DNA of 64,000 nucleotides from an uncultured Lachnospiraceae bacterium (GTDB taxonomy: Bacteria > Bacillota > Clostridia > Lachnospirales > Lachnospiraceae). The notes under the pieces are model-generated. The model saw only the letters and a list, made by a program, of their open reading frames with translations. It had not been told where the DNA came from and did not search any database. Where the stretch lies: positions 9,532 to 73,531 of the forward strand of contig CAJUES010000011.1 of the NCBI GenBank assembly GCA_910585765.1. The letters run 5' to 3'. This document shows positions 1 to 8,710 of the stretch, piece by piece (within the stretch, counting starts at the first letter, position 1; every line of letters begins with the position of its first letter). Both the position numbers and the translations under genes were made by a program.

Positions 1-1358
1 ACAATGGCGGTGACGGGATCGCTGTGGCGCGGATTCTCCGGGAGCAGGGGATCCGCGCAGAGATCAACATGATCGGGGAGCAGTCGAAGCTGTCGCCCGA
101 GGCGGCTGTCCAGCTTGAAACTGCCAGGAAATTAAATATCCCGATCCACTACGGGGTGGAGCACACACTGTACGATGTGATCGTGGACGCGATATTTGGC
201 ATCGGCATCACCAGGAACATCGAGGGAAAATACCGCAAGGCGGTCGAGGCGGTGAATGCTTCCAGGGCGAAGGTCGTGGCGGTGGATATCCCGTCGGGGG
301 TCCATACGGATGACGGGAGCATCATGGGATGCGCTGTAAAAGCCGACATCACAGTCACTTTTGCGTACAGGAAGCTGGGATTGATGCTGTACCCGGGTGC
401 TTCGTGCGCGGGCGAAGTCGTCTGTGCGCCGATCGGCATTCCCGGTGCAGTGACAGCGAATAAGCGGTCGGGCGTTGTCACGTTCACAGACTGGAAGAAG
501 GACCTGCACTTCCCGGCGAGGAGCCGGTCGGGAAACAAGGGAACCTTCGGGAAGGTGCTTTTGGTCGCCGGGAGCAGGAATATGGGCGGTGCGTGTTATC
601 TGTCGGCGCTGAGCGCCTTCCGCACGGGCGCGGGAATGGTGCGGATCTTCACGGCGGCGCAGAACCGCGAGGGGCTGCTCAAGAAGCTTCCCGAGGCGAT
701 CGTCGACACCTACGACGACAACGCGGATCCGGGGATCACCCCGGAGGAGTCCGCGGCGCTGTTGTCCGGGCTGGAGTGGGCGGACATCGTGGCTGTCGGT
801 CCGGGGATCTCCATGTCGGCGAAGGCGAAGGCGATCCTGGAGACGCTGCTGAGCCAGTGCTGCCAGCCGATGGTCGTCGATGCGGATGCGCTCAATCTCC
901 TGTCGCAGGACGAGGCGCTTCTAAGGCTCTTTGCGTACGGCAGCAGAAGATCGGACAGCGATGTCATATTCACGCCGCATCTGGGCGAGTTTGCCCGGCT
1001 GATGCAGTGTCCCGTATCGGAGATCAGGAGGGATATGATCGCCAGCTGCAAGGCGTTCACCAGGAAGTACGACGTTGCCCTGGTGTGCAAGGATGCCCGG
1101 ACACTTGTTGCCAGGAGAGGCAAGCTGACATACCTCAATTCCAGCGGGAATGACGGCATGGCGACGGCGGGGTCGGGCGACGTGCTGACGGGGATCATCG
1201 CGGGACTGCTGGCGCAGGGCTACAGCGGTTTTGAGGCGGCGGTGATGGGCACGTATGCGCATGGTCTCGCGGGGGATTTTGCAAGACACAAGACTTCCGC
1301 GTACTATATCATGGCGCAGGACATCATCAAGGCGCTGGGCGATATCGAGAAGGAATGA
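1..1358 (+). CDS. nnrD: Bifunctional NAD(P)HX epimerase / ADP-dependent NAD(P)HX dehydratase, 5'-truncated
   Basis: Repairs hydrated NADH and NADPH. The N-terminal YjeF_N-type domain epimerises NAD(P)HX and the C-terminal ribokinase-like domain dehydrates the S form with ADP. The reading frame is open from base 3 with no start codon; the first codons give the NGGDG motif followed by AR of the epimerase domain, so perhaps 50-60 N-terminal residues lie left of the window. The dehydratase half shows GTFGKVLLVAGS, TPHLGEF and the catalytic AGSGDVLTG motif. The GTG at 24 is inside the motif and is not a start. alr follows 69 bases downstream on the same strand, the common nnr-alr arrangement of Firmicutes. 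Identification is firm; only the start is missing. Confidence 0.93.
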   Translation, partial: NGGDGIAVARILREQGIRAEINMIGEQSKLSPEAAVQLETARKLNIPIHYGVEHTLYDVIVDAIFGIGITRNIEGKYRKAVEAVNASRAKVVAVDIPSGVHTDDGSIMGCAVKADITVTFAYRKLGLMLYPGASCAGEVVCAPIGIPGAVTANKRSGVVTFTDWKKDLHFPARSRSGNKGTFGKVLLVAGSRNMGGACYLSALSAFRTGAGMVRIFTAAQNREGLLKKLPEAIVDTYDDNADPGITPEESAALLSGLEWADIVAVGPGISMSAKAKAILETLLSQCCQPMVVDADALNLLSQDEALLRLFAYGSRRSDSDVIFTPHLGEFARLMQCPVSEIRRDMIASCKAFTRKYDVALVCKDARTLVARRGKLTYLNSSGNDGMATAGSGDVLTGIIAGLLAQGYSGFEAAVMGTYAHGLAGDFARHKTSAYYIMAQDIIKALGDIEKE

Positions 1359-1427
1359 GATCAAAATGAATCAGGAATATTGTGCTGACACCGGATCTGC
1401 AGGCTGTCGGCAGCAGGAGGGGACATC

Positions 1428-2588
1428 ATGAGACACTACGACAGGGCATGGGCGGAGATCGATCTGGACGCCATGCAGTTCAACGTGGCGAGCATCAGGA
1501 AGTGTATCGATCAGGGGACGAAGATCATAGCGGTGATCAAGACGGACGGGTACGGGCACGGCGCGAGTCAGATCGCGCAGCTGCTCGAGGATGAACGGCA
1601 GGTGTGGGGCTATGCGGTCGCCACGGCGGAGGAAGCGTTTTCGCTGCGGGCTGACGGCATACAGAAACCGATATTGATACTGGGGTATACCTTTCCGTAC
1701 AGCTACGGGCAGATGATCAGCGGGCAGGTGCGCGCCACGGTATTTACGTGCGAGGCGGCGGAGGCGTTGTCGGATATCGCTGTGGCGTCAGGTCAGATCT
1801 GCAGGATACATATCAAGATCGACACGGGCATGACGAGGATCGGCATCCATCCTGACGATGAGGGCGTGGCGCTGATCCGGCGGATCGCGGGGCTTCCCGG
1901 GCTGGAGATCGAGGGGATTTTTACGCATTTTGCGACGGCGGACGAGGCTGACAGGACAAAGACGTATCATCAGATGACGCTTTTCAGGGAATACGTCGAC
2001 CGGATCGAGCGCGATCTGGGGATCAGGATCCCGATGAGACACTGCTCGAACAGTGCGGGCATTGTCGAGATACCGGAGGCAAATATGGACGCGGTGCGGG
2101 CGGGGATCATCCTGTATGGATTGTGGCCGTCCGACGAGGTGCAGGCCGACGGCAAGATACAGCTCAGACCTATGCTTTCGCTAAAATCGCGGGTCGTGTA
2201 CGTCAAGACCGTCCCCGAAGGGCAGGAGATCAGCTATGGCGGCACCTTCACGACGACAAGGGACACGCGGGTCGCGACGGTCTGCATCGGCTATGGCGAC
2301 GGCTATCCCAGAAGCCTATCAAACCTTGGCGATGTGATCATCAAGGGGCAGAGGGTGCCGATCCTGGGGCGTGTGTGTATGGATCAGTTTATGATCGACG
2401 TCACGGATGTCCGTGTGCCGGTGCGCGTGGGCGACCAGGTGACGCTGATCGGGAGAGAGGGCGACGCGTGTATCACGATGGAGGAGCTGGGGGCGCTGTC
2501 GGGAAGGTTCAACTATGAGCTTGCCTGCGACATCGGAAAGCGGATCCCGCGGATCTACAAGCGGGACGGCACATTGATCTGCAAATAA
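1428..2588 (+). CDS. alr: Alanine racemase
   Basis: PLP-dependent interconversion of L- and D-alanine in the cytoplasm, supplying D-Ala for peptidoglycan. The protein has 386 residues, normal for the family. The PLP lysine lies in the VIKTDGYGHG motif (Lys38), and the second catalytic tyrosine is in SYGGTF in the C-terminal beta domain, where GRVCMDQFMID is also typical. The ATG at 1428 follows a strong GGAGG site. The toxin-like ndoA gene follows after 96 bases, as alr and ndoA are linked in Bacillus. Confidence 0.96.
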   Translation: MRHYDRAWAEIDLDAMQFNVASIRKCIDQGTKIIAVIKTDGYGHGASQIAQLLEDERQVWGYAVATAEEAFSLRADGIQKPILILGYTFPYSYGQMISGQVRATVFTCEAAEALSDIAVASGQICRIHIKIDTGMTRIGIHPDDEGVALIRRIAGLPGLEIEGIFTHFATADEADRTKTYHQMTLFREYVDRIERDLGIRIPMRHCSNSAGIVEIPEANMDAVRAGIILYGLWPSDEVQADGKIQLRPMLSLKSRVVYVKTVPEGQEISYGGTFTTTRDTRVATVCIGYGDGYPRSLSNLGDVIIKGQRVPILGRVCMDQFMIDVTDVRVPVRVGDQVTLIGREGDACITMEELGALSGRFNYELACDIGKRIPRIYKRDGTLICK

Positions 2589-2684
2589 AATGTATCACAA
2601 ATATACATCACGATTGTATAAAAAATGCTCCGCTGGAAAAAATAGTAGCATAGAAGATTGATTTATTTGACGGGAGTGTATGCT

Positions 2685-3026
2685 ATGAAAAGAGGAGATA
2701 TTTACTATGCAGATCTGAGACCGGTGGTAGGCTCGGAGCAGGGAGGCGTCAGACCGGTGCTCATCATCCAGAATGATGTGGGAAACAAGCACAGCCCGAC
2801 GGTGATCTGTGCGGCGATCACATCCAAGATGAACAAGGCGAACCTGCCGACGCACATCGCGCTGAACGCCGGAAATTACGATATGGTGAAAGACTCGGTG
2901 ATACTACTTGAGCAGTTGAGAACGATCGATAAAAAACGTCTGAAAGATAAGGTATGCCATCTGGATTCTCCGATCATGCAGAGAGTGAACAGAGCCTTGC
3001 AGATCAGTCTTGAGCTTGATACATAA
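2685..3026 (+). CDS. ndoA: MazF/PemK-family mRNA endoribonuclease toxin
   Basis: Growth-inhibiting endoribonuclease of the MazF/EndoA family, which cuts mRNA at short sequence motifs. The 113-residue protein starts [10 protein letters not shown] and continues [16 protein letters not shown], the family hallmark, with the conserved SPTVI and EQLRTIDK segments. The ATG at 2685 has a GGGAG site 8 bases upstream; the TTG at 2658 would add nine atypical residues. In Bacillus the antitoxin gene ndoAI sits between alr and this gene. Here the 96-base gap has no room for one, so the toxin is solitary or is controlled by an antitoxin encoded elsewhere. Confidence 0.93.
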   Translation: MKRGDIYYADLRPVVGSEQGGVRPVLIIQNDVGNKHSPTVICAAITSKMNKANLPTHIALNAGNYDMVKDSVILLEQLRTIDKKRLKDKVCHLDSPIMQRVNRALQISLELDT

Positions 3027-3049
3027 GGCTTGCTTGTAAGGAAAGGATA

Positions 3050-3078
3050 TTGACGTTTTTCAACAGTAATGATATATT
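3050..3078 (+). promoter_or_regulatory. Sigma-A-type promoter for the CNNM/CorC gene
   Basis: TTGACG at 3050-3055 and TATATT at 3073-3078 are separated by 17 bases, a near-consensus vegetative promoter. Transcription would begin near 3085 and leave a leader of about 137 bases before the ATG at 3223. Confidence 0.7.
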
Positions 3079-3087
3079 AGAGAGGTG

Positions 3088-3109
3088 TAGCCCGCAAATC
3101 TGTGGGTTA
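3088..3109 (+). other. Leader hairpin upstream of the CNNM/CorC gene
   Basis: A nine-pair stem (3088-3096 with 3101-3109, wobble pairs included) closes a four-base loop at the very start of the predicted transcript. The rest of the leader to 3222 holds no convincing gene and no U-rich terminator. I do not recognise a known riboswitch class here; metal-ion control would suit the downstream protein but is only inferred. Confidence 0.35.
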
Positions 3110-3222
3110 TGCCTTTGTTGTTTCACAAAAATTCAGGAGCTGCAGGAAGATAACCGATGCGGCTTGCGCGGGATATTTCCGGACAGTTCCGTATCCAGAA
3201 AAATGAAGGAGAGAAGTAAGAG

Positions 3223-4608
3223 ATGGACGATGGTGGGGCTTCGGCCTGTAGTATGATATTGTTTTTGGTGATGCTCTTTATCGAGGCGGTGCTGGTGGGC
3301 TTTAACAAGGCGGTAAGCCTCATGAACGAGAAGGAGATCGAGCGCAGGGCGGAGGAGGACAAGGACAAAAAGTCGGTGCTGCTTTGCAGGATCATCGAGC
3401 GCGCTACAGTGTACGTCAATTCCATTCAGATGATAACGACGCTGATCGAGCTGGTGATGGGATATTTCTTTCTGCCGAGATGGTCGGCATCGCTCAGGGC
3501 AGGACTTGCAAAGCTGCCGTTTCTGCAGGAGGTAAACGACAGGATGCTTGGCTGGGCGGCGCTGCTGCTGGCGGCATTTCTGCTCATGTATGTGCTGCTG
3601 ACATTCGGGATCCTGCTGCCGAAAAAGATCGCGCAGAAATACCCGGACGCGTGGGCATACTGTTTTATACGCCACATTCAGTTCCTGAGGACGGCGCTCT
3701 ATCCGCTGACAAAGATCGTCGCGGTTTCCGCAAACGGTCTGCTGTGGATCTTTGGCCTGAGAAATACGGACGAGCAGGCGGATGTCACGGAGGCGGAGAT
3801 CATCTCGATGGTCAACGAAGGGCATGAACTCGGTGTCCTCGAAGCCGGCGAGGTGGAGATGATCACCAACATTTTTGAGTTTGGCGACAAGGAAGCAAGC
3901 GATATCATGACACACCGCAACAATATCATGGCGCTGGACAGCACGACACCGTTTAAGGAAGCGCTTAACTTCATGCTCAAGGAGAGCAACAGCAGATATC
4001 CGGTTTATGAGGAGAATCTCGATCATGTGATCGGTGTGCTGTATCTCAAGGATGCCATGCGCATACATACGTCCGACGAGGAGCTCAACCAGCCGATCGG
4101 TATGGTGGAGGGGCTTTTCAGGGAGGCTGTGTTCGTGCCTGAGACCAAGAATATCGACGATCTGTTCCGGAGCATGCAGTCCGGGAAGAATCAGATGGTG
4201 ATCGTCATGGACGAGTACGGGCAGACGTCCGGGCTTGTGACCATGGAGGATATCCTCGAGGAGATCGTGGGGAACATCATGGATGAGTACGATCCCGAGG
4301 AGAACCACATCGAGGAGAAGGGCGAGAACGAGTATGTCATCGAGGGGATGACAAAGCTCGAGGACCTCGAGGAGCGCTTTGACATTTCTTTTGGCGAGAC
4401 AGAGTTTGAGACGCTCAACGGATATCTCATATCCAAACTCGACAGGATACCGGACGAGGACGAAAACTCCGAGGTGGAGATCGAAGGATATACATTTAAG
4501 ATCGCAAAAGTCGAGAAGAATGTGATACAGTCCGTGTTGGTAAAAAAATTGGAAAAAGAGGAGCAGCCGGAGTCAGGGCATGAGGACGGCACTCCTGAAA
4601 ATAAGTAA
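3223..4608 (+). CDS. CNNM/CorC (HlyC) family membrane protein with CBS pair
   Basis: A 461-residue integral membrane protein of the 'hemolysin C/CorC' family, thought to act in Mg2+ or Co2+ efflux. It has an N-terminal DUF21-type membrane domain with hydrophobic segments at about 8-30, 60-80 and 105-130, then a CBS-domain pair at about 190-320 (including DEYGQTSGLVTMEDILEEIVG), and a C-terminal CorC_HlyC domain with YVIEGMTKLEDLEERF. The ATG at 3223 follows a GAGAGAAG site. It has its own promoter and is followed by yebC after 36 bases. Substrate is not evident from sequence. Confidence 0.9.
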   Translation: MDDGGASACSMILFLVMLFIEAVLVGFNKAVSLMNEKEIERRAEEDKDKKSVLLCRIIERATVYVNSIQMITTLIELVMGYFFLPRWSASLRAGLAKLPFLQEVNDRMLGWAALLLAAFLLMYVLLTFGILLPKKIAQKYPDAWAYCFIRHIQFLRTALYPLTKIVAVSANGLLWIFGLRNTDEQADVTEAEIISMVNEGHELGVLEAGEVEMITNIFEFGDKEASDIMTHRNNIMALDSTTPFKEALNFMLKESNSRYPVYEENLDHVIGVLYLKDAMRIHTSDEELNQPIGMVEGLFREAVFVPETKNIDDLFRSMQSGKNQMVIVMDEYGQTSGLVTMEDILEEIVGNIMDEYDPEENHIEEKGENEYVIEGMTKLEDLEERFDISFGETEFETLNGYLISKLDRIPDEDENSEVEIEGYTFKIAKVEKNVIQSVLVKKLEKEEQPESGHEDGTPENK

Positions 4609-4644
4609 AGTGCAGGGATAACAGAGAAAAAGGAGAAATAGAAC

Positions 4645-5373
4645 ATGTCAGGACATTCAAAATTTGCGAACATTAAGCACAAAAAAGAAAAGAACGATGC
4701 GGCAAAGGGAAAGATCTTTACGATCATCGGGCGCGAGATCGCGGTGGCGGTGAAGGAGGGCGGTCCCGATCCAGCCAACAATTTCAAGCTTGCACAGGTG
4801 ATCGCGAAGGCGAAGGCAAACAATATGCCAAACGACACGATCGACCGCGGGATCAAGAAGGCGGCGGGAGACGGCAATGCGGTAAATTACGAACATGTTA
4901 CATATGAGGGCTACGGGCCAAACGGCATTGCGATCATTGTCGAGGCGCTGACTGACAACAAGAACAGGACAGCGGCAAATGTCAGGAGTGCATTCACAAA
5001 GGGAAACGGCAGTATCGGCACGCAGGGATGTGTCTCCTTCATGTTTGACGAGAAGGGACAGATCATCATTGACAAGGAAGAATGCGCGATGGGCGCGGAT
5101 GATCTCATGATGGTGGCGCTCGACGCGGGTGCGGAGGATTTCTCGGAGGAGGACGACAGCTTTGAGATCCTGACGGCGCCGGAGGACTTTGACGCCGTGT
5201 ACAAGGCGCTGCAGGAGAGCAAGGTCGAGATGGCGGGCGCGGAGGTCACGATGATCCCGCAGAACTATGTCACGCTCACCGATGAGACTGCGGTCAAGAA
5301 TCTGAATAAGACGCTTGACATGCTCGACGAGGACGACGATGTGCAGGCGGTATATCACAACTGGGAAGAATAA
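4645..5373 (+). CDS. yebC: YebC/TACO1-family protein
   Basis: A 242-residue cytoplasmic protein beginning [14 protein letters not shown], the diagnostic start of the YebC/PmpR family, with [22 protein letters not shown] in the middle. Members have been described as DNA-binding transcription regulators and, for the TACO1-like branch, as ribosome-associated factors easing translation of polyproline or stalling sequences. The start follows AAAGGAG. The DNA glycosylase gene begins 6 bases after its stop, so the two are surely cotranscribed. Confidence 0.95.
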   Translation: MSGHSKFANIKHKKEKNDAAKGKIFTIIGREIAVAVKEGGPDPANNFKLAQVIAKAKANNMPNDTIDRGIKKAAGDGNAVNYEHVTYEGYGPNGIAIIVEALTDNKNRTAANVRSAFTKGNGSIGTQGCVSFMFDEKGQIIIDKEECAMGADDLMMVALDAGAEDFSEEDDSFEILTAPEDFDAVYKALQESKVEMAGAEVTMIPQNYVTLTDETAVKNLNKTLDMLDEDDDVQAVYHNWEE

Positions 5374-5379
5374 GAACCG

Positions 5380-6189
5380 ATGGTGACGATCCGGGATAAA
5401 AATTTTTCGCTGGCAAAGATCTGCGATTCCGGCCAGTGTTTCAGGATGGAAAATTGCGGCGGCGGCAGATACCGCCTGGTCGCTCTCGGCAGGTATCTCG
5501 AGGCAGAACAGGATGGGGACTGCATCACGTTTGACTGCGCGCAGGACGAGTTTGACCTCGTGTGGAGGGAATACTTTGATCTGGCGACGGACTATGCGGA
5601 GATCCTGGCAAGTGTGGACAAGGAGGACGCCTACCTGTCAGCGGCGGCGGAGTACGGGAGAGGGATCAGGATCCTGAACCAGGATCTGTGGGAGATGATC
5701 ATATCGTTCATCGTCTCCCAGCAGAACAATATCAAGCGGATACGCAAGTGTATCAGGGCGCTGTGTGAGCGGTACGGTGAGCGGCGGATATCGGGAAGCG
5801 GTATCCAGTATTTTGATTTCCCGACACCGGGATCCCTGGCGAAGGCTTCGGTGGAAGACCTGTATGCCTGCGGTCTGGGATATCGGAGCAGATATATCTG
5901 CCGGACGGCGGACAGCATATGCCGCGGGGATCCGGATCTGGGAAAACTCAGGCTGATGGATTACGATACGGCGAAGAGAGAACTCCTGAGACTGTGCGGT
6001 GTCGGCGTGAAGGTGGCGGACTGCATCTGCCTGTTCGCGCTGCACCAGACCGATGCCTTTCCGCGGGACACGCACATCAATAAAGTGATGGCATCACAGT
6101 ACCCGGATGGCTTTCCCTTTGAGCGGTACGGCAGATACAGCGGGATATTGCAGCAGTACATATTTTACTATGATCTGACAGAAAAATAA
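5380..6189 (+). CDS. 8-oxoguanine DNA glycosylase / AP lyase (OGG1-like)
   Basis: Base-excision repair glycosylase that removes 8-oxoguanine and nicks the strand. The 269-residue protein has an N-terminal OGG_N-type domain (SGQCFRM at 17-23) and an HhH-GPD domain. The helix-hairpin-helix LCGVGVKVADC carries the catalytic lysine (Lys211), and PRDTHI supplies the catalytic aspartate (Asp230), matching the PVDVHM segment of OGG1. SQQNNIKRI is also typical. It overlaps nothing but sits only 6 bases after yebC; the ATG at 5380 depends on the GAAGAATAAGAA stretch and probably on coupling. Confidence 0.92.
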   Translation: MVTIRDKNFSLAKICDSGQCFRMENCGGGRYRLVALGRYLEAEQDGDCITFDCAQDEFDLVWREYFDLATDYAEILASVDKEDAYLSAAAEYGRGIRILNQDLWEMIISFIVSQQNNIKRIRKCIRALCERYGERRISGSGIQYFDFPTPGSLAKASVEDLYACGLGYRSRYICRTADSICRGDPDLGKLRLMDYDTAKRELLRLCGVGVKVADCICLFALHQTDAFPRDTHINKVMASQYPDGFPFERYGRYSGILQQYIFYYDLTEK

Positions 6190-6228
6190 ATAAAAATAAA
6201 GAATATTCAAAAAATCTGAAAAAAACTA

Positions 6229-6256
6229 TTGACGTATGCCTATAATGTGATATAAT
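6229..6256 (+). promoter_or_regulatory. Promoter of rpsU
   Basis: TTGACG (6229-6234), a 16-base spacer and a perfect TATAAT (6251-6256). A second TATAAT at 6241-6246 is too close to the -35 box. It lies in an AT-rich gap between the glycosylase gene and rpsU. Confidence 0.75.
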
Positions 6257-6332
6257 CGAGATGTGCAATTAAGTATACCCGAACAGTCTGGCACACAATA
6301 ATAGAGGCTGGAGGGAGGTTAGGTGTGATAGC

Positions 6333-6509
6333 ATGTCAAATGTAATCGTTAAAGAAAACGAGACTTTGGATAGCGCTTTACGCAGATTTAAAAGAAGTTG
6401 CGCTAAAGCCGGAATTCAGCAGGAAATCCGTAAAAGAGAGCATTATGAAAAGCCAAGCGTAAAACGTAAGAAAAAGTCTGAAGCAGCTAGAAAGCGTAAA
6501 TATAATTAA
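6333..6509 (+). CDS. rpsU: 30S ribosomal protein S21
   Basis: A 58-residue basic protein starting [21 protein letters not shown] and ending in a lysine/arginine-rich tail ([13 protein letters not shown]), which is S21. It belongs to the platform of the small subunit and helps at the anti-Shine-Dalgarno region during initiation. A GGGAGG site lies about 12 bases before the ATG. The gene has its own promoter and terminator and so forms a single-gene unit. AT-richer codon use than its neighbours is usual for a ribosomal protein. Confidence 0.97.
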   Translation: MSNVIVKENETLDSALRRFKRSCAKAGIQQEIRKREHYEKPSVKRKKKSEAARKRKYN

Positions 6510-6531
6510 TTTATGTTAATTGAATCAAAGT

Positions 6532-6560
6532 CCTTGGCTGTATTTACGCCAAGGATTTTT
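6532..6560 (+). terminator. Rho-independent terminator of rpsU
   Basis: Stem CCTTGGC/GCCAAGG (6532-6538 with 6548-6554), nine-base loop, then ATTTTT. Confidence 0.85.
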
Positions 6561-6592
6561 GCGTATGCGGTCGCGTGGGGGGAGTGAGGATA

Positions 6593-7219
6593 TTGGAGAA
6601 ATTATCTATGTGGCTGAGCAGATATCAGTTTGCCGGGTATGATCTGTATCATTTAGTGGCATGTTTCTTCCTGTTCAGTATTATCGGCTGGATGGTCGAG
6701 TCGATCTATATTTCATTCTGCAACAGGAAATTGACCAACAGGGGATTCATGACAGGACCGTTTTGCCCCATATACGGTGTGGGAGCGACGCTGGGGTATA
6801 TCATACTGCACCCGTTCGCCAACAATATTGTGGCATTGTACATAATCGGTGCGCTGCTCGCGACGCTGTTTGAATTTCTGGTGGCAAAGCTTATGATCAA
6901 GCTTTTCGGCGAAGTGTGGTGGGATTACAATGACAAGTTCTGCAACTACAAGGGTGTGATCTGTCTGGAGAGCACACTGGCGTGGGGATTGTACGCAGTC
7001 ATCATCATCACATTCCTGTTTGAGAAAGTCATCAGCTTTGTGGACAGATATCCCAAGGCATGGGGACTCAAGACGATCGCGCTGATATTTGCGATGGTCA
7101 TCATCGATTTCGGCTATCACTTTGCGATGTCGGTGAAGATCGACGAGGAGATGCGGGAGGATATCATTGAGAAGAAGGATGAGTTCGTGGATTTCTGCCA
7201 TCGGTTGATCGGCAGATAG
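6593..7219 (+). CDS. Putative ABC-transporter-permease-like membrane protein (CmpB family)
   Basis: About 208 residues with five or six hydrophobic segments. It carries the hallmark FSIIGWMVESIYIS...NRGFMTGPFCPIYGVGA and the later DYNDKFCNYKGVICLESTLAWG of the PF06541 'putative ABC transporter permease' family, whose function is unknown. The start is uncertain: TTG at 6593 has a good GGGGGAG site 8 bases upstream; GTG 6575 and ATG 6608 are alternatives. It stands alone between two terminators, with no ATPase gene nearby. Confidence 0.82.
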   Translation: MEKLSMWLSRYQFAGYDLYHLVACFFLFSIIGWMVESIYISFCNRKLTNRGFMTGPFCPIYGVGATLGYIILHPFANNIVALYIIGALLATLFEFLVAKLMIKLFGEVWWDYNDKFCNYKGVICLESTLAWGLYAVIIITFLFEKVISFVDRYPKAWGLKTIALIFAMVIIDFGYHFAMSVKIDEEMREDIIEKKDEFVDFCHRLIGR

Positions 7220-7240
7220 TATGCGCGGATCACTATACGG

Positions 7241-7279
7241 AAGAGGAGGGGGGATATCGCTTGGCGGTATTCCTCTTTT
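7241..7279 (+). terminator. Terminator after the CmpB-type gene
   Basis: AAGAGGA (7241-7247) pairs with TCCTCTT (7271-7277), with further imperfect pairing inside and a short T run after it. Confidence 0.6.
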
Positions 7280-7281
7280 AT

Positions 7282-7311
7282 GCGCGGATCCGTGTATGCG
7301 CAGATCCGCGC
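7282..7311. repeat. Inverted repeat GCGCGGATC
   Basis: Perfect 9-bp inverted repeat (7282-7290 with 7303-7311) around a 12-base loop. The same ATGCGCGGATC word also occurs at 7221-7231, and a near copy sits inside the loop. Its role is unknown. The stretch from here to the carboxypeptidase start holds only a possible TATAAT at 7378-7383 with no clear -35 box. Confidence 0.6.
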
Positions 7312-7432
7312 GGAGGCACGGGTTGCCCCCTGATCGCACACCGACGGGGATGTTCATGAAAATAAATGAAAGTGGCATATAATAAAACGATAAAGCATAG
7401 ATTTCATATAAGTAAGGTATGAGGTCTGCTTT

Positions 7433-8635
7433 ATGAAATATGTCAGGAAAAAAATATATAGAATGATGGCGGCGGTGATGCTTCTTGCCGTTTTGGTACA
7501 GAGTACGGCGTTTGCTGAGGAGACAGCCAGAAACACGACCATCAATTCTACGGCAGTCAGTCTGTCAACACCGTCAGCGATCCTGATGGAGGCATCGACA
7601 GGCACGGTACTGTTTGAAAAAAATCCGGATGAGATGCGCAGCCCGGCGAGCATCACGAAGATCATGACACTGATCCTCACGTTTGAGGCGCTGGAGAAGG
7701 GCAGGATCAAGCTCGAGGACGAGGTGATCACGAGCGCCTACGCCAAGTCGATGGGAGGCTCACAGGTCTTTCTTGACGAAGGTGAGGTACAGACTGTGGA
7801 GACGCTGATCAAGTGTATCGCGGTGGCGAGCGGAAATGATGCGTCGGTGGCGATCGCGGAGTATGTCGCGGGGAGCGAGTCGGAGTTCGTCGATATGATG
7901 AACGAGAAGGCAGCCCAGCTCGGCATGGCAAACACGCATTTCCTGGACTGCTGCGGACTGAGTTCGGACAGCGGGCACCACACGACGGCGCGGGACGTGG
8001 CGCTCATGTCGAGGGAGCTGATCACAAAGTACCCGCAGGTGTATCATTACACAACGATCTGGATGGAGGATATCAACCATGTGACAGCCCGCGGCAGCGA
8101 GCCTTTTACGCTTGCCAGTACCAATAAGCTGCTGAAACAGTACCAGTACACGACAGGGTTAAAGACAGGTTCGACGAGTGTGGCAAAGTACTGTTTCAGC
8201 GCCACGGCGAGGAAGAATGACATCGACCTGATCGCGGTCATCATGGGGGCGCCGGATCCCAAGGTGCGCTTCTCGGAGGCACAGATCCTGCTGGAATACG
8301 GTTTTGCAGTGACCAGGCTCTATGTGGATGAGAATAAACAGGCATTGGGCAATATCCCGGTGACGGGCGGCAAGGCGGAACAGCTTGCTGTCGAACCGAA
8401 GGGGGTATTCCGGTATCTCGATGTCACGGGTGCTGATTTTAACAAGATCGAGAAGAAATATCAGTATGCCGACAGTGTGATGGCGCCTGTCGAGAGGGGC
8501 GCGGAGGTCGGATATATCAGTTACAGTCTCGAGGGCAGGGAACTTGGCAGGATGCCGATCGTGGCATCCGAGCCGGTGGAGAAGGCGTTCTTCATCGATT
8601 ACCTAAAGAGGATGCTGATACGGTATTTGATATAG
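7433..8635 (+). CDS. dacF: D-alanyl-D-alanine carboxypeptidase, S11 (DacF-like)
   Basis: Low-molecular-weight penicillin-binding protein that trims the terminal D-Ala from peptidoglycan stem peptides outside the membrane. It has 400 residues with an N-terminal signal sequence ending near AFAEE (about residue 29). The three active-site motifs are present: SITK (Ser73, Lys76), SGN in VASGNDAS, and KTG in LKTGSTS. The C-terminal PBP5_C-like domain and a terminal hydrophobic/basic helix (KRMLIRYLI) for membrane anchoring follow. A second paralogue lies at 23.1 kb. The gene symbol is by family, not by proven orthology. Confidence 0.9.
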   Translation: MKYVRKKIYRMMAAVMLLAVLVQSTAFAEETARNTTINSTAVSLSTPSAILMEASTGTVLFEKNPDEMRSPASITKIMTLILTFEALEKGRIKLEDEVITSAYAKSMGGSQVFLDEGEVQTVETLIKCIAVASGNDASVAIAEYVAGSESEFVDMMNEKAAQLGMANTHFLDCCGLSSDSGHHTTARDVALMSRELITKYPQVYHYTTIWMEDINHVTARGSEPFTLASTNKLLKQYQYTTGLKTGSTSVAKYCFSATARKNDIDLIAVIMGAPDPKVRFSEAQILLEYGFAVTRLYVDENKQALGNIPVTGGKAEQLAVEPKGVFRYLDVTGADFNKIEKKYQYADSVMAPVERGAEVGYISYSLEGRELGRMPIVASEPVEKAFFIDYLKRMLIRYLI

Positions 8636-8710
8636 CTGCCGCATGGACCGGATGATCCGGTGCAGGTACGGTGTGCCGGCAGCTCGCTAGAACAGGAGAA
8701 AACAGAGAAT

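Noticed and set aside
593..1153. Long open frame on + within the nnrD gene
   Set aside because: It lies fully inside nnrD in another frame, has low-complexity Gly/Arg-rich sequence and no ribosome site.
24..1358. GTG at 24 as the start of the first gene
   Set aside because: The codons before it already encode the conserved NGGDG motif in the same frame, so the gene begins left of the window.
3050..3256. 68-codon open frame in the leader of the CNNM/CorC gene
   Set aside because: Its start is in the -35 box, so it could not be translated from the predicted transcript; no ribosome site.
3133..4308. 391-codon open frame on the minus strand opposite the CNNM/CorC gene
   Set aside because: His/Leu/Arg-rich shadow of a well-supported gene; no Shine-Dalgarno and no family motif.
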